Shown: positions 1-9,173, counted from the stretch's first letter. The stretch is 64,000 bases of DNA from Leptolyngbyaceae cyanobacterium CSU_1_3 (GCA_012034655.1 JAAUOZ010000001.1:1-64000), one strand, 5' to 3'. Numbers and translations are program-made. The notes: generated by a model from the sequence alone, not told the origin.

Positions 1-148
1 TAAAGAAAGAGGAGGAATCTAATGGGGATTCGCCGTTTTTGGAACGGACCAAGATATAGATTTAAGAGATTCCCTATTATCAAGGACTGCGGAAAAAGAA
101 GCTCCTCAAATCGATCTTTGGTTTGGACCATCTGACTATTTAACCTTC

Positions 149-739
149 TTGGCGACAAATATGCGTCTGGATGACGATGAACTTAGAAAGAAATATCTCC
201 AATCAGATTGGACACAACCTGTTGAATATTTCTCAAATGCATTTGCTATCTATTTAGCGATAGTGACATCAGATGGTTATTTAATAACTACTCACAGAGG
301 ACAAAATGTTATGTCTCGCCCAGGTGAACTTAATGTATCCTTCAGCGAGGGATTAAGTAGAAGCCTAGACCATGTAGATGGTGCCCCAGATCTATACAAT
401 TGTGCCGTTAGAGGAGCAAAAGAGGAGTTAGGTATTGACTTTCGCAAACAAGACATTAACTTGCTTAGCTTTGGAGTTGATCTTTACTATAGCCAGTGGG
501 CACTTTTGGGAATGGCAAAAACGGGTAAAACGAAGGATGAAATTAGCAGAATTAGAAGAATGGGTGTTGATGATAAATGGGAAAACGTTGGGATTAACTT
601 TGTTAAGTTTGATATAAATTCAGTAGTAGAATATGTAATATACTCTGCAACGTGGGCTCCTGGAGGATTAGCGTGCATATACCATTCATTGGTATATGAG
701 TTTGGAGATCAGGTACGTGAAAAGCTTTTGAAAATGTAG
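149..739 (+). CDS. Nudix-like protein, 5' end probably frameshifted
   Basis: The 196-residue open frame from a TTG at 149 carries a degenerate Nudix-type helix (AVRGAKEELGID) after a beta-rich segment, so it is probably a Nudix-superfamily protein, although the box lacks the canonical RE pair. The real start is probably upstream. In-frame codons from 23 to 148 read as a normal protein (GFAVFGTDQD... GPSDYLTFLATN) and are closed off only by a TAA at 20-22. An ATG at 22 lies just after a GAGGAGGA ribosome site at 9-16 and would enter this frame if the G run at 24-27 were three instead of four. The repaired protein would be about 238 aa. It converges on the Nudix gene at 868-1269. Substrate unknown. 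Confidence 0.6.
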   Translation: MATNMRLDDDELRKKYLQSDWTQPVEYFSNAFAIYLAIVTSDGYLITTHRGQNVMSRPGELNVSFSEGLSRSLDHVDGAPDLYNCAVRGAKEELGIDFRKQDINLLSFGVDLYYSQWALLGMAKTGKTKDEISRIRRMGVDDKWENVGINFVKFDINSVVEYVIYSATWAPGGLACIYHSLVYEFGDQVREKLLKM

Positions 740-867
740 ATTCGTATAGATTGAATCTAGTTTGCTGAAAACCTAACATAGTTAGAAATATTAGTTGCAG
801 TAAAAATCATAATCCAATCAAAAATCTATTTATTTAGAAGCATAGATTATTGATCTGAGTGAAGAAG

Positions 868-1269
868 TTAAGATTGGTTTAGGAAATTGAAAAAATCGTG
901 CAAAATTAAATTGAAGTTGAATGCTAAACGAATTTTACTGATATCATCTTCATTAAAATATTCTAAACGTTGTCCTTCATTCAGCTTTGTATCAGCCAAG
1001 TCTAAGTCAATTTCCTTCCAAAATATGTAAATATTACGATTCTCAAAATTGTACTTTCTAAAGAAGTTAATCGAACCTAGCTCTATTTCTATTTCTTCTC
1101 GAATTTCTCTACGGATTCCATCCTCAGGAGATTCACCACTGTCTAATAAGCCCCCAAGTAAATCCCACATATTGGGAAATGGAATCGAACTTTTGTCATC
1201 ACGAAGAAAGAGTAAAACCTTCCTTCTAGAATTCAATAGAATGATACCTGTACCCGATCCTCTTTCCAC
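868..1269 (-). CDS. Nudix hydrolase
   Basis: A 133-residue protein with a clear Nudix box: GGLLDSGESPEDG then IRREIREEIEIE, fitting GX5EX7REUXEEXGU except that the last G is E. Such enzymes hydrolyse nucleoside diphosphates linked to another moiety; the substrate cannot be told here. The start is GTG at 1269, because TAA and TAG stops lie immediately upstream in frame and the nearby ATG is in another frame. It lies 45 nt downstream of the SIR2-like gene on the same strand and may be co-transcribed with the Trypco1/caspase/SIR2 genes. A Nudix enzyme acting on NAD or ADP-ribose products would fit that context, but this is inference. Confidence 0.8.
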   Translation of the reverse strand: MERGSGTGIILLNSRRKVLLFLRDDKSSIPFPNMWDLLGGLLDSGESPEDGIRREIREEIEIELGSINFFRKYNFENRNIYIFWKEIDLDLADTKLNEGQRLEYFNEDDISKIRLAFNFNLILHDFFNFLNQS

Positions 1270-1314
1270 TTTACATTCATCCTATTAGCACTTATCTGTC
1301 AGAGATAATTTTAG

Positions 1315-2265
1315 CTACTCAAGTAAACCCGGTGCTAATGTAGTTGACACCTCTTCATATATATTTGAGAACTTACGTTTACAGAATAGTAACAAGGAAG
1401 CTAAATGTGCCCTCAAGACAGGGTTGTATCCTGGATTATTTAAAATTTTATATATTATTTCAAATGCTTTTCTATATTCACTGTCGAGGTTCAATTCAAT
1501 ACCAAGTGGTGAAGGCAATAAAAATATCTTAAGCAAACCAGGAGGACCAACCAGATACTCAGTGTTCACTTCGTCTAATATTGGTGACCAAAGCTTCTCT
1601 AGTTCCCAGTTTGGTTCAAAGTAATCTTCAAGAAAGCTATTCATACTTATCTCTTCTTTAAGAGTAAACAAGTAAAAAAGTTCTGGCTTTCCTCCTCGCT
1701 CAATGTTTTGGCAAAGATTGATAAGAATCTGATTAGACATTAATCCATTAACTTCATCGTCAGCGTTTCTAAGAACGAAATGGTGTTTATAGCCAAAACT
1801 TTCTTTTTCTATTCCCTTCACTAAACTCCATTTACACTCCTCGATAAACTCACGTTTTAATTCTTTATCTATATTGAGTAACTCAGGATTGTTCCTTAGC
1901 TCTTCTAAAGAATATATATCAGCCTCACTCCTTGCGTCACGCTTCACTGGCCAATCAACACTGCCACTAACTGATGGGATAATGTCGTTCGGAGAAGAAA
2001 TCTGCCTGGTCGAAGGTGGACAGAAAATTACTGGTATCTTATAGCCAGCATCAGCTTCAAAGTTTCCAATGATTAGTGTGGAGACCCCTAAATGATTTGA
2101 ACATTTAGATCCTGAATGTAAGACAATTTCTCTGTCATTCCCGCACAGAATGTTACGAGGACTAAAGTCTCCGCCTTTGCTAAAATATTTCCTTATTCTT
2201 TGGGATAATGATTCATCATATTTCACAATGTCTGAAAGCTCACTTTCTCCAACATTAGCAACCAT
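1315..2265 (-). CDS. SIR2-like C-terminal part of the caspase fusion protein
   Basis: A 316-residue frame. Reading it upstream without stop to about 2340 gives WKEIGNGICLSAEPVEYKDY, which directly continues the truncated GSGFS segment at the end of the caspase frame (2328-3518). One missing base near 2341-2345 would join them into a protein of about 730 aa. GSGFS followed by SWKE resembles the start of bacterial SIR2-like NADase domains. A later SGSVDWP segment (about residues 95-102) resembles their HGSVDWP, but the catalytic His is Ser. The rest is unrecognised. The SIR2 assignment is from motifs only. The annotated Met at 2265 is probably internal, not a real start. Confidence 0.5.
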   Translation of the reverse strand: MVANVGESELSDIVKYDESLSQRIRKYFSKGGDFSPRNILCGNDREIVLHSGSKCSNHLGVSTLIIGNFEADAGYKIPVIFCPPSTRQISSPNDIIPSVSGSVDWPVKRDARSEADIYSLEELRNNPELLNIDKELKREFIEECKWSLVKGIEKESFGYKHHFVLRNADDEVNGLMSNQILINLCQNIERGGKPELFYLFTLKEEISMNSFLEDYFEPNWELEKLWSPILDEVNTEYLVGPPGLLKIFLLPSPLGIELNLDSEYRKAFEIIYKILNNPGYNPVLRAHLASLLLFCKRKFSNIYEEVSTTLAPGLLE

Positions 2266-2327
2266 ATGATTTGTAATAAGATAGTCTTTGTATTCAACAG
2301 GTTCCGCACTTAAACAGATTCCATTCC

Positions 2328-3518
2328 CTATTTCCTTCCATGAACTGACTCTAGCCTTTCTTTGTTAATAATATGTTTGGAGAAGCCAGAGCCACAAACT
2401 GGGATCACCCACTTTCCTCTATCCCTACTGTTTCTAAATTCGTTAATCAGTTCTTCAATTGCAGATGTACGAGTAGAGTGATTGTCATGATCAGTCATTA
2501 CTGGCACCTTTGGTGGGGAGGAAAGTCTTTCACGGTTTTGATTGGAAGAGCTGCGAGAAAGTTGTGATGATTGTTGTGTTAAAGGTTGAGGCGGAGATTC
2601 AGGTATATCAGAAATACGGGTGAGACGTATAACAGCTTCAACAGCGTCATGATCAGCAGGTGAGACTGCTAAGATATGAATCCATAATTGCTCAGCCAAC
2701 TTAAAATTGCGTTGTGCTTCAGCTTGTAAAGCGTCGTTTTTAAGAGCTACAATATCTGATGCCTTAGTTTTATCCTGTAGCAGGATAAGATGGTACTTCG
2801 TAGGAGGCTCAATAACTCCATAAGGAGTCTGTTGTGGTTTTTTGTACTGCTGTGACAGTTGAGGTACTCTTTGGCGTAACCGATGGTAAAGTCTTTCCAC
2901 GGTTGCACAATTTCCTTCTCCCTGAATTTGTAGGCTTTCTAGAAGTGCGTAAGTAAATGCTCCCTGTTGTAAATCTTCAATCTCATAAGAGGACTCGTGA
3001 GGGCTGCAAGAGAACAGAGTGATTACACCCTGTTGTTTTTCTTCTCCGATTCCAATCCCTCCTCGCCTTCCTAATTCACTCCGACAGGCATCAATCACCA
3101 TCACAATATTGTCAGCGCCGCTACGACGTAGGCGCTCACTAATATAGTGCAGAGGAATACCAGTATCTCCTATATCACCAGGATCACCGTCTATCGGCAT
3201 TAAATAATCTCGATCCTGATGACGTATTCCATGCCCAGCAAAAAAGAACCATAGGTTATCTCCAGTCTGTAAAAATGGCTCTTCAAACCGTACTCGGAAA
3301 AAGCGACGTAGGGAAGTATAAGTGGGGGAAGAATCTAGTTCGGGACCGTAATCCTGTTGAATAGGTGGGGAATTGTCAGAGAAGTAATAAGCTGTTTGTA
3401 TTTTTAGATCTTCCTGAAGAAACCTTTGTATGGACTCAGCATCCTGCACAGCATATTTAAGCCTTTGCAGGTTGCGATATCCATTAATACCGATCGTGAC
3501 TGCCCAGTTTTTTGCCAT
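2328..3518 (-). CDS. Caspase-like (metacaspase) protease with TPR-like linker, N-terminal part
   Basis: A peptidase C14-type domain fills residues 1-250. The catalytic His96 is in FFFAGHG and Cys145 in VIDACRS, the usual dyad. A helical TPR-like stretch follows at about 255-300 (ALQAEAQRNFKLAEQLW), then a Ser/Gln-rich linker. At 370-380 WVIPVCGSGFS looks like the first strand and glycine loop of a SIR2-like domain, after which the frame stops; the next frame downstream (1315-2265) continues it. It starts 17 nt after the Trypco1-like gene, so the two form an operon. Caspase-like proteases in cyanobacterial conflict systems act as cleaving effectors. No GCGATCGC octamer was noticed here and the DNA is AT-rich, hinting at separate origin from the backbone. 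Confidence 0.8.
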   Translation of the reverse strand: MAKNWAVTIGINGYRNLQRLKYAVQDAESIQRFLQEDLKIQTAYYFSDNSPPIQQDYGPELDSSPTYTSLRRFFRVRFEEPFLQTGDNLWFFFAGHGIRHQDRDYLMPIDGDPGDIGDTGIPLHYISERLRRSGADNIVMVIDACRSELGRRGGIGIGEEKQQGVITLFSCSPHESSYEIEDLQQGAFTYALLESLQIQGEGNCATVERLYHRLRQRVPQLSQQYKKPQQTPYGVIEPPTKYHLILLQDKTKASDIVALKNDALQAEAQRNFKLAEQLWIHILAVSPADHDAVEAVIRLTRISDIPESPPQPLTQQSSQLSRSSSNQNRERLSSPPKVPVMTDHDNHSTRTSAIEELINEFRNSRDRGKWVIPVCGSGFSKHIINKERLESVHGRK

Positions 3519-3535
3519 TTTAGGTTGATGTTTAG

Positions 3536-3904
3536 TTAACGTCGCTTAAACTTCAGCTTGATTGCCCCCTTATCTCCCAGTTTTCCACCACTCCCCATAA
3601 TGCTGACCTGTCCTTCAGCATTAATTTCTACTGATAGCTCCACTTCATCTAGTAGAAGTCCAGATTGCTGGCTTGCCTGGTCAAACAATTCACCCACAAC
3701 CTTTAGTAAGCCATTCATTTGAGACTTCAAGGCAAGCGCATCGAGGGGCATGCGTTTTCGGACTATCGTTGTAACTTGCTCAGTAACACGTTGCCCAAAA
3801 CCGCCACCCATATCTCTGCTACTTCGCTCACCTTGACGAACCTCAATGGTTTCACTCGCCTCAACTTCTGTTACTATCCAAACTGTCGATGTCTCATCTC
3901 CCAT
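3536..3904 (-). CDS. Trypco1-like (CU044_2847-type) small protein
   Basis: A 122-residue beta-rich protein. The closing pattern (DEVELSVEINAEGQVSIMGS... GAIKLKFKRR) is typical of the trypsin-co-occurring domain family Trypco1, small proteins usually encoded beside trypsin-, caspase- or NTPase-type conflict effectors. The ATG at 3904 is preferred over a TTG at 3937 because the extra 11 residues look non-native; neither has a strong ribosome site. It is the first gene of the minus-strand operon leading into the caspase fusion. Its role is probably as an adaptor or regulator of that effector. Family assignment is from pattern memory. Confidence 0.6.
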   Translation of the reverse strand: MGDETSTVWIVTEVEASETIEVRQGERSSRDMGGGFGQRVTEQVTTIVRKRMPLDALALKSQMNGLLKVVGELFDQASQQSGLLLDEVELSVEINAEGQVSIMGSGGKLGDKGAIKLKFKRR

Positions 3905-4068
3905 AATTTTTTGCCCCAAACCTGTTCTTTTACACAAGGACTACACAAGCCTTGGCGAGGATTCAGGATTTTTTTGTTGAAATGCAGAATTAATTAAGGT
4001 ATTGGGTATGCAGGCATCTGCCTTCCCCTATGGGGGATGTTTTGGGGCAGTGAGCGAAGCCAACAACC

Positions 4069-6711
4069 ATGACAACTACACCGAACTACGGTGCTCTGCT
4101 CCAAAGCTTTTGGACACCGCCGACAACTTCTATTGCAGAAAACCCTGATTCAACGAGCAATAGCCCCTCTGAACCAACCGATATCATTGAATTCTTGGGA
4201 GAAGACTTGCTCTGGCAGCAAACCATTCCTGCACAAGAGCCAGATTTAAAGGAAATTCCTGCTGATTTGCCGACTGAATTGGTTGAGGCTCTTCATGCTC
4301 AGGGGATTCACCAGTTCTACTCCCATCAACTCAAGGCTTTGCAAGCCATTCGTGCAGGCAAGAGTCTGATTCTCACCTCTCCCACTGCCAGCGGCAAGAC
4401 ACTCAGTATCTACCCCGGCATTTTGGAAGGTTGCATGAATGAAGGGTACCGGGCATTGGCATTTTATGGACTCCGTGCACTAGCGCTGGATCAGTTTCAT
4501 AAAATCTCGGAGTTGCTCTCAGCAATGCCTGCTGTCTCCCGCCCTCGTTTGGCAATGATGACAGGGGATGTCAAGACCGAAGAACGAGAGCAAATTCTCG
4601 CGTCCGATCCCCACATTCTGGGAGTCACGCCAGAACTGATTCATTTTCAACTCAAGCAAGCTTGGAAATCGGAGCGTTGGGCAACCTTCTATCAGCAATT
4701 GCGCTACGTGCTGATCGACGAGGCACATACCCTTTCAGGTAGCTATGGAGCCAATATGGCTTGGCTGATCCGTCGCCTTCGGCTAGCAGTGGATCACTAT
4801 GGCGGTCGCTCTAGAGATCTGCAATTCATCTTTCTGAGTGCAACCTGTGGCAACCCGAAACAGCTTGCCCGGAAGCTGGCGGGACTGAAGCCAACTAAAC
4901 GTAATCCAAAACCTCTCATTTGGATTCATAGGAGCGGAGCTGCGGCACCCCATCGCCAAGTGGTTGTGACTCAATCCAGCTACAACCTGACTGCGGATAC
5001 AGCCCGTGTTATTCAGTTCTTGTTAGCTCAGGGGAAGTCCGGGATTGCCTTTTGCAACTCGCGCCGGAGTGTCAGGGATCTAACAGGATTGCTGAAGTCA
5101 AACCAGGTGGCTGCTTTCTATGGCGGCATCAGTTCAGAGCGTCGCGCTGAGGTGGTTCAACAACTCCAGTCCGGTATCATTCAATGGATTATTGCGACGG
5201 AAGCCTTAGAAGCTGGCATTGACCTACCTGAGCTAGAGTGCTGTGTTCTACGGGGATGGCCCGGCTCCAAGATGGCATATCAGCAGCGCAGTGGTCGAGC
5301 CGGACGTGTCAAACCGGGAATGACAGTGCTGATTCCCAATGCTCTTAATCCGATCGATCGCTACATCACAGAGCATCCAGAACTGTTGATCTCTGGTGAA
5401 GCTGAAGACGTTTTCTTTAATGACGAATATCCTATCTTTGCGGCTAAACATCTTCTCTGTGCCGCAGCAGAAACGGGCATTCCCACCAGCAAAATCAAGC
5501 ATTACTTTGGTAGTTCTGCGATCGAGGTTGTAAAGCTTCTAATGGCTCAGGGGCACCTCAACAAAGGGCGTAATGGGTTGTGGGCGCGGGGCTACCCGCA
5601 TAAAGATGTCAACTTTCGGGGAGGTGTGTCTCAAACGACCGTCAAACTGGTGGATGCTGAGTCGGGCGAAGCACTGGAGGAAGTGTCGGAGGACATTGCC
5701 CATCGGGAAGTGCATCCCCATGCTATCTATAAACGGCAAGATGGCGACGGACAAATGTTGACCTATCAGTGCATCTCGCTCGACTTGACCACTAAGCAGG
5801 CAATTCTGAAACAAGTGCCGGAAAGTCCCCTGTTCACGGTTGCCTTCACTCAGTCGGAAACCAGCAGCCTGAAGGCTTTAACCAATCCGGTCGCATTGCC
5901 TTTAGAATTTCCCCGTGCGGAGGGGATTGCTGATTTACCTGTCGTTCTAACGCTTGAACTCAGCTATGGGCAAATCAGCCATATCACCAGCGGGTACAGT
6001 TTGATGACACAGATCTATGAACAGACCTGTCTGAACCGACGGTGTTTGAACTACAAGGAGCCATTACCAGACGAGCGCCGTTGCCCGCTGTGCAGCAAGC
6101 CAACCCGCAAGGCACTGATTGTCAAAACCCTGTCTGAGGAAAGTTTTGAGCAGCCTTATCGCACTCAGTTTTCAGCCCCTATTGTCAAAGTGGCGATCGA
6201 CTCCACGGCCCAAGACTATCTCCAAACCTTTGCCAGGGAAGCAAGAACTAGCTTGAGTCGCAGTGGGCAGCCAATTCCACCCGGCTATCAGCAACTATGG
6301 GAGCATCCCAGTAGCCTGATCGCCATACATAGCTTTGGGCATCAAATCCTGCGATCGCTCCAACTATTTGCCAGAGTTGACCCCAGAGAGGTGAATTTTT
6401 CGGTGGTTAAGGAAGCTGGCGATCGCAACCACTACGCAGGCTATTTCTACGACACCAGCGACGGCGGAAATGGGGCTTCTGAAGCCGTGTTTAAACATAT
6501 AGCTGAACTTGCGAGTGTGGCGGCTGCGATCGCTCGTGGCTGTGATTGTGATGCAGGTTGCGCCAAGTGCTTGATTCAACATGGTTGTCCCGATGGCAAC
6601 ACGGCGTTGCTGAAGCAACTGGGGTTGGTTTTATTGGATGCGTTGGCAGAGCCTCTGGTTGAGAGAAACGCTTTACCCACCGCACAGACTGAGGCAGAAA
6701 TTAGCCCGTAA
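4069..6711 (+). CDS. DEAH-box helicase with C-terminal Cys cluster (MrfA/YprA type)
   Basis: An 880-residue superfamily 2 helicase. Walker A is SPTASGKT at 104-111, DEAH at 217-220, motif III is LSAT, and the C-terminal RecA lobe carries [12 protein letters not shown] and QQRSGRAGR. The C-terminal region is DUF1998/MZB-like with [10 protein letters not shown] at 825-834, the four-cysteine metal site seen in MrfA. A second cysteine group (CLNRRC... CPLCSKP) lies near residues 650-680. MrfA-type enzymes are 3'-5' DNA helicases implicated in mitomycin repair, and related ones occur in defence loci. The ATG at 4069 is the natural start. The recA-like gene follows 79 nt downstream, suggesting a shared repair or recombination unit. 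Confidence 0.85.
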   Translation: MTTTPNYGALLQSFWTPPTTSIAENPDSTSNSPSEPTDIIEFLGEDLLWQQTIPAQEPDLKEIPADLPTELVEALHAQGIHQFYSHQLKALQAIRAGKSLILTSPTASGKTLSIYPGILEGCMNEGYRALAFYGLRALALDQFHKISELLSAMPAVSRPRLAMMTGDVKTEEREQILASDPHILGVTPELIHFQLKQAWKSERWATFYQQLRYVLIDEAHTLSGSYGANMAWLIRRLRLAVDHYGGRSRDLQFIFLSATCGNPKQLARKLAGLKPTKRNPKPLIWIHRSGAAAPHRQVVVTQSSYNLTADTARVIQFLLAQGKSGIAFCNSRRSVRDLTGLLKSNQVAAFYGGISSERRAEVVQQLQSGIIQWIIATEALEAGIDLPELECCVLRGWPGSKMAYQQRSGRAGRVKPGMTVLIPNALNPIDRYITEHPELLISGEAEDVFFNDEYPIFAAKHLLCAAAETGIPTSKIKHYFGSSAIEVVKLLMAQGHLNKGRNGLWARGYPHKDVNFRGGVSQTTVKLVDAESGEALEEVSEDIAHREVHPHAIYKRQDGDGQMLTYQCISLDLTTKQAILKQVPESPLFTVAFTQSETSSLKALTNPVALPLEFPRAEGIADLPVVLTLELSYGQISHITSGYSLMTQIYEQTCLNRRCLNYKEPLPDERRCPLCSKPTRKALIVKTLSEESFEQPYRTQFSAPIVKVAIDSTAQDYLQTFAREARTSLSRSGQPIPPGYQQLWEHPSSLIAIHSFGHQILRSLQLFARVDPREVNFSVVKEAGDRNHYAGYFYDTSDGGNGASEAVFKHIAELASVAAAIARGCDCDAGCAKCLIQHGCPDGNTALLKQLGLVLLDALAEPLVERNALPTAQTEAEISP

Positions 6712-6790
6712 TCAACTGATCAACCGTCAGCTATCGCTGCACATCCACCGATCTTCAGAAATGGAGGTCGGTTGTTCATTTTTAAGAACG

Positions 6791-7669
6791 ATGGCTAACA
6801 AACTGGTAAGCAAGAAATCGGATCTAGAGCAGACCCTATCAACGATCAACCGGGAATTTGGCAATGGTTCCATTATGCGCCTGGGGGATGCCAGTCATAT
6901 GAACGTGAAAACCTTCTCCAGTGGCTCAACTGACCTGGATGTGGCATTGGGTGGAGGCTATCCCAGAGGACGAATTATCGAAATTTATGGACCAGAGAGT
7001 AGCGGCAAGACCACACTGGCGTTACAGGCGATCGCTCAAATGCAAAAGCTCGGAGGTATTGCCGCCTTTGTCGATATGGAACACGCCCTCGATCCACTCT
7101 ATGTCGCTACGATCGGAGCTGATATCGACCAAATGCTGGTCAGTCAACCTAATAGCGGTGAGATGGCAATGGAACTTGTTGAACAACTGGTGCGTTCCAA
7201 GAGTGTTGATCTGATTGTGGTGGACTCCGTGGCTGCATTGGTTACAGAGGCAGAACTTCAAGCCGATATGGGCGATTTTCCAACGACTTCCATTGCCTGG
7301 TTGATGAGCAAGTCCCTTCGACGCTTGATGAACTGCCTGCACAGTCAATGCACCGTGATTTTTCTAAATCAACTGCGTTTCAAGATTGGTGTAGTTTACG
7401 GTAATCCTGAAACAACCACAGGTGGAAATGCGCTCAAATACTACGCTTCAATGCGGTTGGATACTCGCCGGATTCAGACATTGAAGCGAGGGAGTGAAGA
7501 ATACGGCATTCGGGTCAAGGTCAAAGTGGCGAAGAACAAGATTGCCCCACCCTTTCGAGCGGCAGAAGTTGACATGATCTTTGGCAAAGGCATCTTCAAT
7601 GGCGATGCTCTCAATGAGCTTGCTGCAACCAACGGGCAAGTAGATAGCGATTTGCTGCTGTGTCGCTAA
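6791..7669 (+). CDS. RecA-like recombinase, C-terminally short paralogue
   Basis: The RecA core is clear: Walker A GPESSGKT at 67-74, the [11 protein letters not shown] Walker B strand, a DNA-binding loop 1 region with [10 protein letters not shown], and loop 2 ending in [16 protein letters not shown]. The first frame-compatible start is far upstream inside the helicase gene, but alignment to the RecA N-terminus ([14 protein letters not shown], then [11 protein letters not shown]) fixes ATG 6791, giving 292 residues. Chromosomal RecA is about 350 residues; this one stops just after the FGKGI segment and so lacks most of the C-terminal domain. It is likely a plasmid-borne paralogue used in element repair, replication or transfer. 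No LexA-type box was recognised upstream. Confidence 0.85.
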   Translation: MANKLVSKKSDLEQTLSTINREFGNGSIMRLGDASHMNVKTFSSGSTDLDVALGGGYPRGRIIEIYGPESSGKTTLALQAIAQMQKLGGIAAFVDMEHALDPLYVATIGADIDQMLVSQPNSGEMAMELVEQLVRSKSVDLIVVDSVAALVTEAELQADMGDFPTTSIAWLMSKSLRRLMNCLHSQCTVIFLNQLRFKIGVVYGNPETTTGGNALKYYASMRLDTRRIQTLKRGSEEYGIRVKVKVAKNKIAPPFRAAEVDMIFGKGIFNGDALNELAATNGQVDSDLLLCR

Positions 7670-7741
7670 TGATTCCAACCAAAACCAGCCGCAACCCGAA
7701 ACTGGATTACAACGATCTCCCACAAAAACGACAACTTCCCC

Positions 7742-7798
7742 AACCACAACGTTGTGGTTCAAATTTCGAGCCAGTTAATGCTGTCTGAATTCAGACAG
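7742..7798. promoter_or_regulatory. Two perfect 18-bp palindromes downstream of recA
   Basis: AACCACAACGTTGTGGTT at 7742-7759 and CTGTCTGAATTCAGACAG at 7781-7798 are each perfect 18-base palindromes, 21 bases apart, in the gap between the recA-like gene and the next small gene. The second is followed by a T5 run (ACTTTTTCTCC), so it could act as a weak terminator. Palindromes without a spacer are also typical dimer operators. Confidence 0.55.
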
Positions 7799-7858
7799 TA
7801 CTTTTTCTCCCCCTAGCGGGGTAAATGGGCAGTTTTGATATCCCTTTCAGCAATACTT

Positions 7859-8098
7859 ATGGAACCTGCTCAATTTCATCAACTCAGAAAAGCGATTGGC
7901 ACCTTCTACTGGGACAACGGATTTGAAACTTTCTGTCATGTAACCGGGTTTGATCCACAGTTTCAACATGCTCAAGAGAAGTGGCAGCAATTTTCAACTT
8001 GTATTCAAGCGATGGGACAACTGGACGATCGCACCTGGGAAAAGTTGTTAGAAGCCAGTCTGGCTACCCAACAAATCGAGCCGCTACTGCCTAGATAG
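7859..8098 (+). CDS. Small unknown protein
   Basis: A 79-residue protein (MEPAQFHQLRKAIGTFYWD...) rich in Gln and Trp, with a predicted all-helical look. The ATG at 7859 is preferred to a TTG at 7835, which only adds MISLSAIL. I recognise no family. It lies between the recA-like gene and the 216-residue unknown at 8153, all in one direction, so it probably belongs to the same transcription unit. Confidence 0.5.
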   Translation: MEPAQFHQLRKAIGTFYWDNGFETFCHVTGFDPQFQHAQEKWQQFSTCIQAMGQLDDRTWEKLLEASLATQQIEPLLPR

Positions 8099-8106
8099 AG
8101 ACTGTA

Positions 8107-8153
8107 GCGGCGACAACCGCCGCATAGGTAGGATAGTTATCCCTTCCTACCTA
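8107..8153 (+). promoter_or_regulatory. Tandem hairpins ending at a start codon
   Basis: GCGGC 8107-8111 pairs with GCCGC 8119-8123 (7-base loop). TAGGTAGGA 8125-8133 pairs with TCCTACCTA 8145-8153 (11-base loop). The last paired base is the A of the ATG at 8153, and no free Shine-Dalgarno sequence is visible. This could be a translational control structure, or DNA-level operator repeats. Confidence 0.5.
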
Positions 8154-8803
8154 TGGCACTTTTTACCCTGGCTGATTTGTATCAGATCCATCAAAGCCAA
8201 CAGCCTCTTTTGGGGTTATGCATTCATGACTCAGAATTTGCACTCGATCCAGCTGACGCAGCCAACTTCCAGTTGTTGATGAAACAGCTATTTCTGGGAC
8301 TGCCAGTACAACCTCTTTTGAATGCCCACCCATTGATTGCTCGATGGGTCACTGAAGTCCAAGAACTGGTTCCAGAGCTTTTCCAGGGTAGGAAGAAACT
8401 CTGGATTGATGCGCCAATGATTGCTCCTCTGACGACTGGGGACACTCCAATTTTCATTCAGGTTCAGGTTAACTACGGTCTTCGACGAGGGATACCCAGA
8501 CTTTATGAATGGGCGATTCGCTCTGCAAAACCAACCTGGCAAGATGCTGTAAAACTTTGGGCGATAGCTGTGCATTACGCCATTCCTCCAGAGAAGTTAT
8601 CCCTGATTGGTTTGGCACTGCATCCAGTTCTACCAGCTCAAAAACTCCGATTGCAGTGGGATCAAACGCAACAGGATCAGACGCAACAGTGGTTAATACA
8701 GCTCCTGACGCAGACTATCAACCTTCCAGTGCCTGAAGTCCACACGAACACGGATTATTCGGTGCTGTTGAACTTAGATGCGATTCCAGAAGTGCCTCTG
8801 TAG
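8153..8803 (+). CDS. Unknown 216-aa protein of the recA cluster
   Basis: A soluble protein with no signal peptide or membrane segment. It reads as a real gene (balanced composition, no rare stretches), but I recognise no domain. Features include a Trp-rich middle (LYEWAIRSAKPTWQDAVKLWA) and a Gln-rich repeat near residue 168 (QTQQDQTQQW). The ATG at 8153 sits at the foot of a 9-bp hairpin, which may control its translation. It is downstream of the helicase and recA-like genes in the same direction, so a role in element recombination or repair is possible but unproven. Confidence 0.6.
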   Translation: MALFTLADLYQIHQSQQPLLGLCIHDSEFALDPADAANFQLLMKQLFLGLPVQPLLNAHPLIARWVTEVQELVPELFQGRKKLWIDAPMIAPLTTGDTPIFIQVQVNYGLRRGIPRLYEWAIRSAKPTWQDAVKLWAIAVHYAIPPEKLSLIGLALHPVLPAQKLRLQWDQTQQDQTQQWLIQLLTQTINLPVPEVHTNTDYSVLLNLDAIPEVPL

Positions 8804-8860
8804 CAAGAAATTAACAGTATTTAACTCCACCCCTTACCTAAAAAATGCAAGGTATTCGTC

Positions 8861-9151
8861 ATGACAACACGAGACTCTTCGAGTCGGCAAAGCCGAACGC
8901 CTCAATTAAATGATCCGACACGCGCAATTCCAGTCTTAAACCCAACGGTGCCAATGCCAGAATTCTCATTCTTCCAAATCGTTAAAGTCAGGACAACCAA
9001 GGAAGTTGGAACAGTTGTTGGCATGTGGTGTGTCCAAACGGAAGGACAGTCCTATCAATGGCTCTATCGATTAGAAGGATTGACAGAGCGTAGTACAACC
9101 TGGTGGCAAGAATTGCAGATTCGTAGTTTGGATCGTAGACAAAATCGTTGA
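8861..9151 (+). CDS. Small beta-rich unknown protein
   Basis: 96 residues. The disordered N-terminus (Ser/Arg/Pro-rich, to about 30) is followed by a compact strand-rich domain (FFQIVKVRTTKEVGTVVGMW... YQWLYRLEGL). The VKVRTTKEVGTVVG pattern resembles a small SH3- or KOW-like barrel, but the match is weak. The ATG at 8861 is the natural start. It is last in the plus-strand run beginning at 4069 and converges on the coupling-protein gene. Confidence 0.55.
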   Translation: MTTRDSSSRQSRTPQLNDPTRAIPVLNPTVPMPEFSFFQIVKVRTTKEVGTVVGMWCVQTEGQSYQWLYRLEGLTERSTTWWQELQIRSLDRRQNR

Positions 9152-9173
9152 TATGTTTGTCTTGATAACAGAG

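Noticed and set aside
1315-2265. GDFSPRNIL as an aminoglycoside phosphotransferase catalytic loop
   Set aside because: It resembles H-G-D-x-x-x-x-N, but the His is missing, there is no following DxD, and the rest shows no kinase pattern; the SIR2-like reading by continuity with the caspase frame is better.
5539-5814. Open frames of 60-120 codons on the strand opposite the helicase and other large genes
   Set aside because: They lie entirely inside well-supported genes, have no recognisable domain and no ribosome site; they are antisense shadows.
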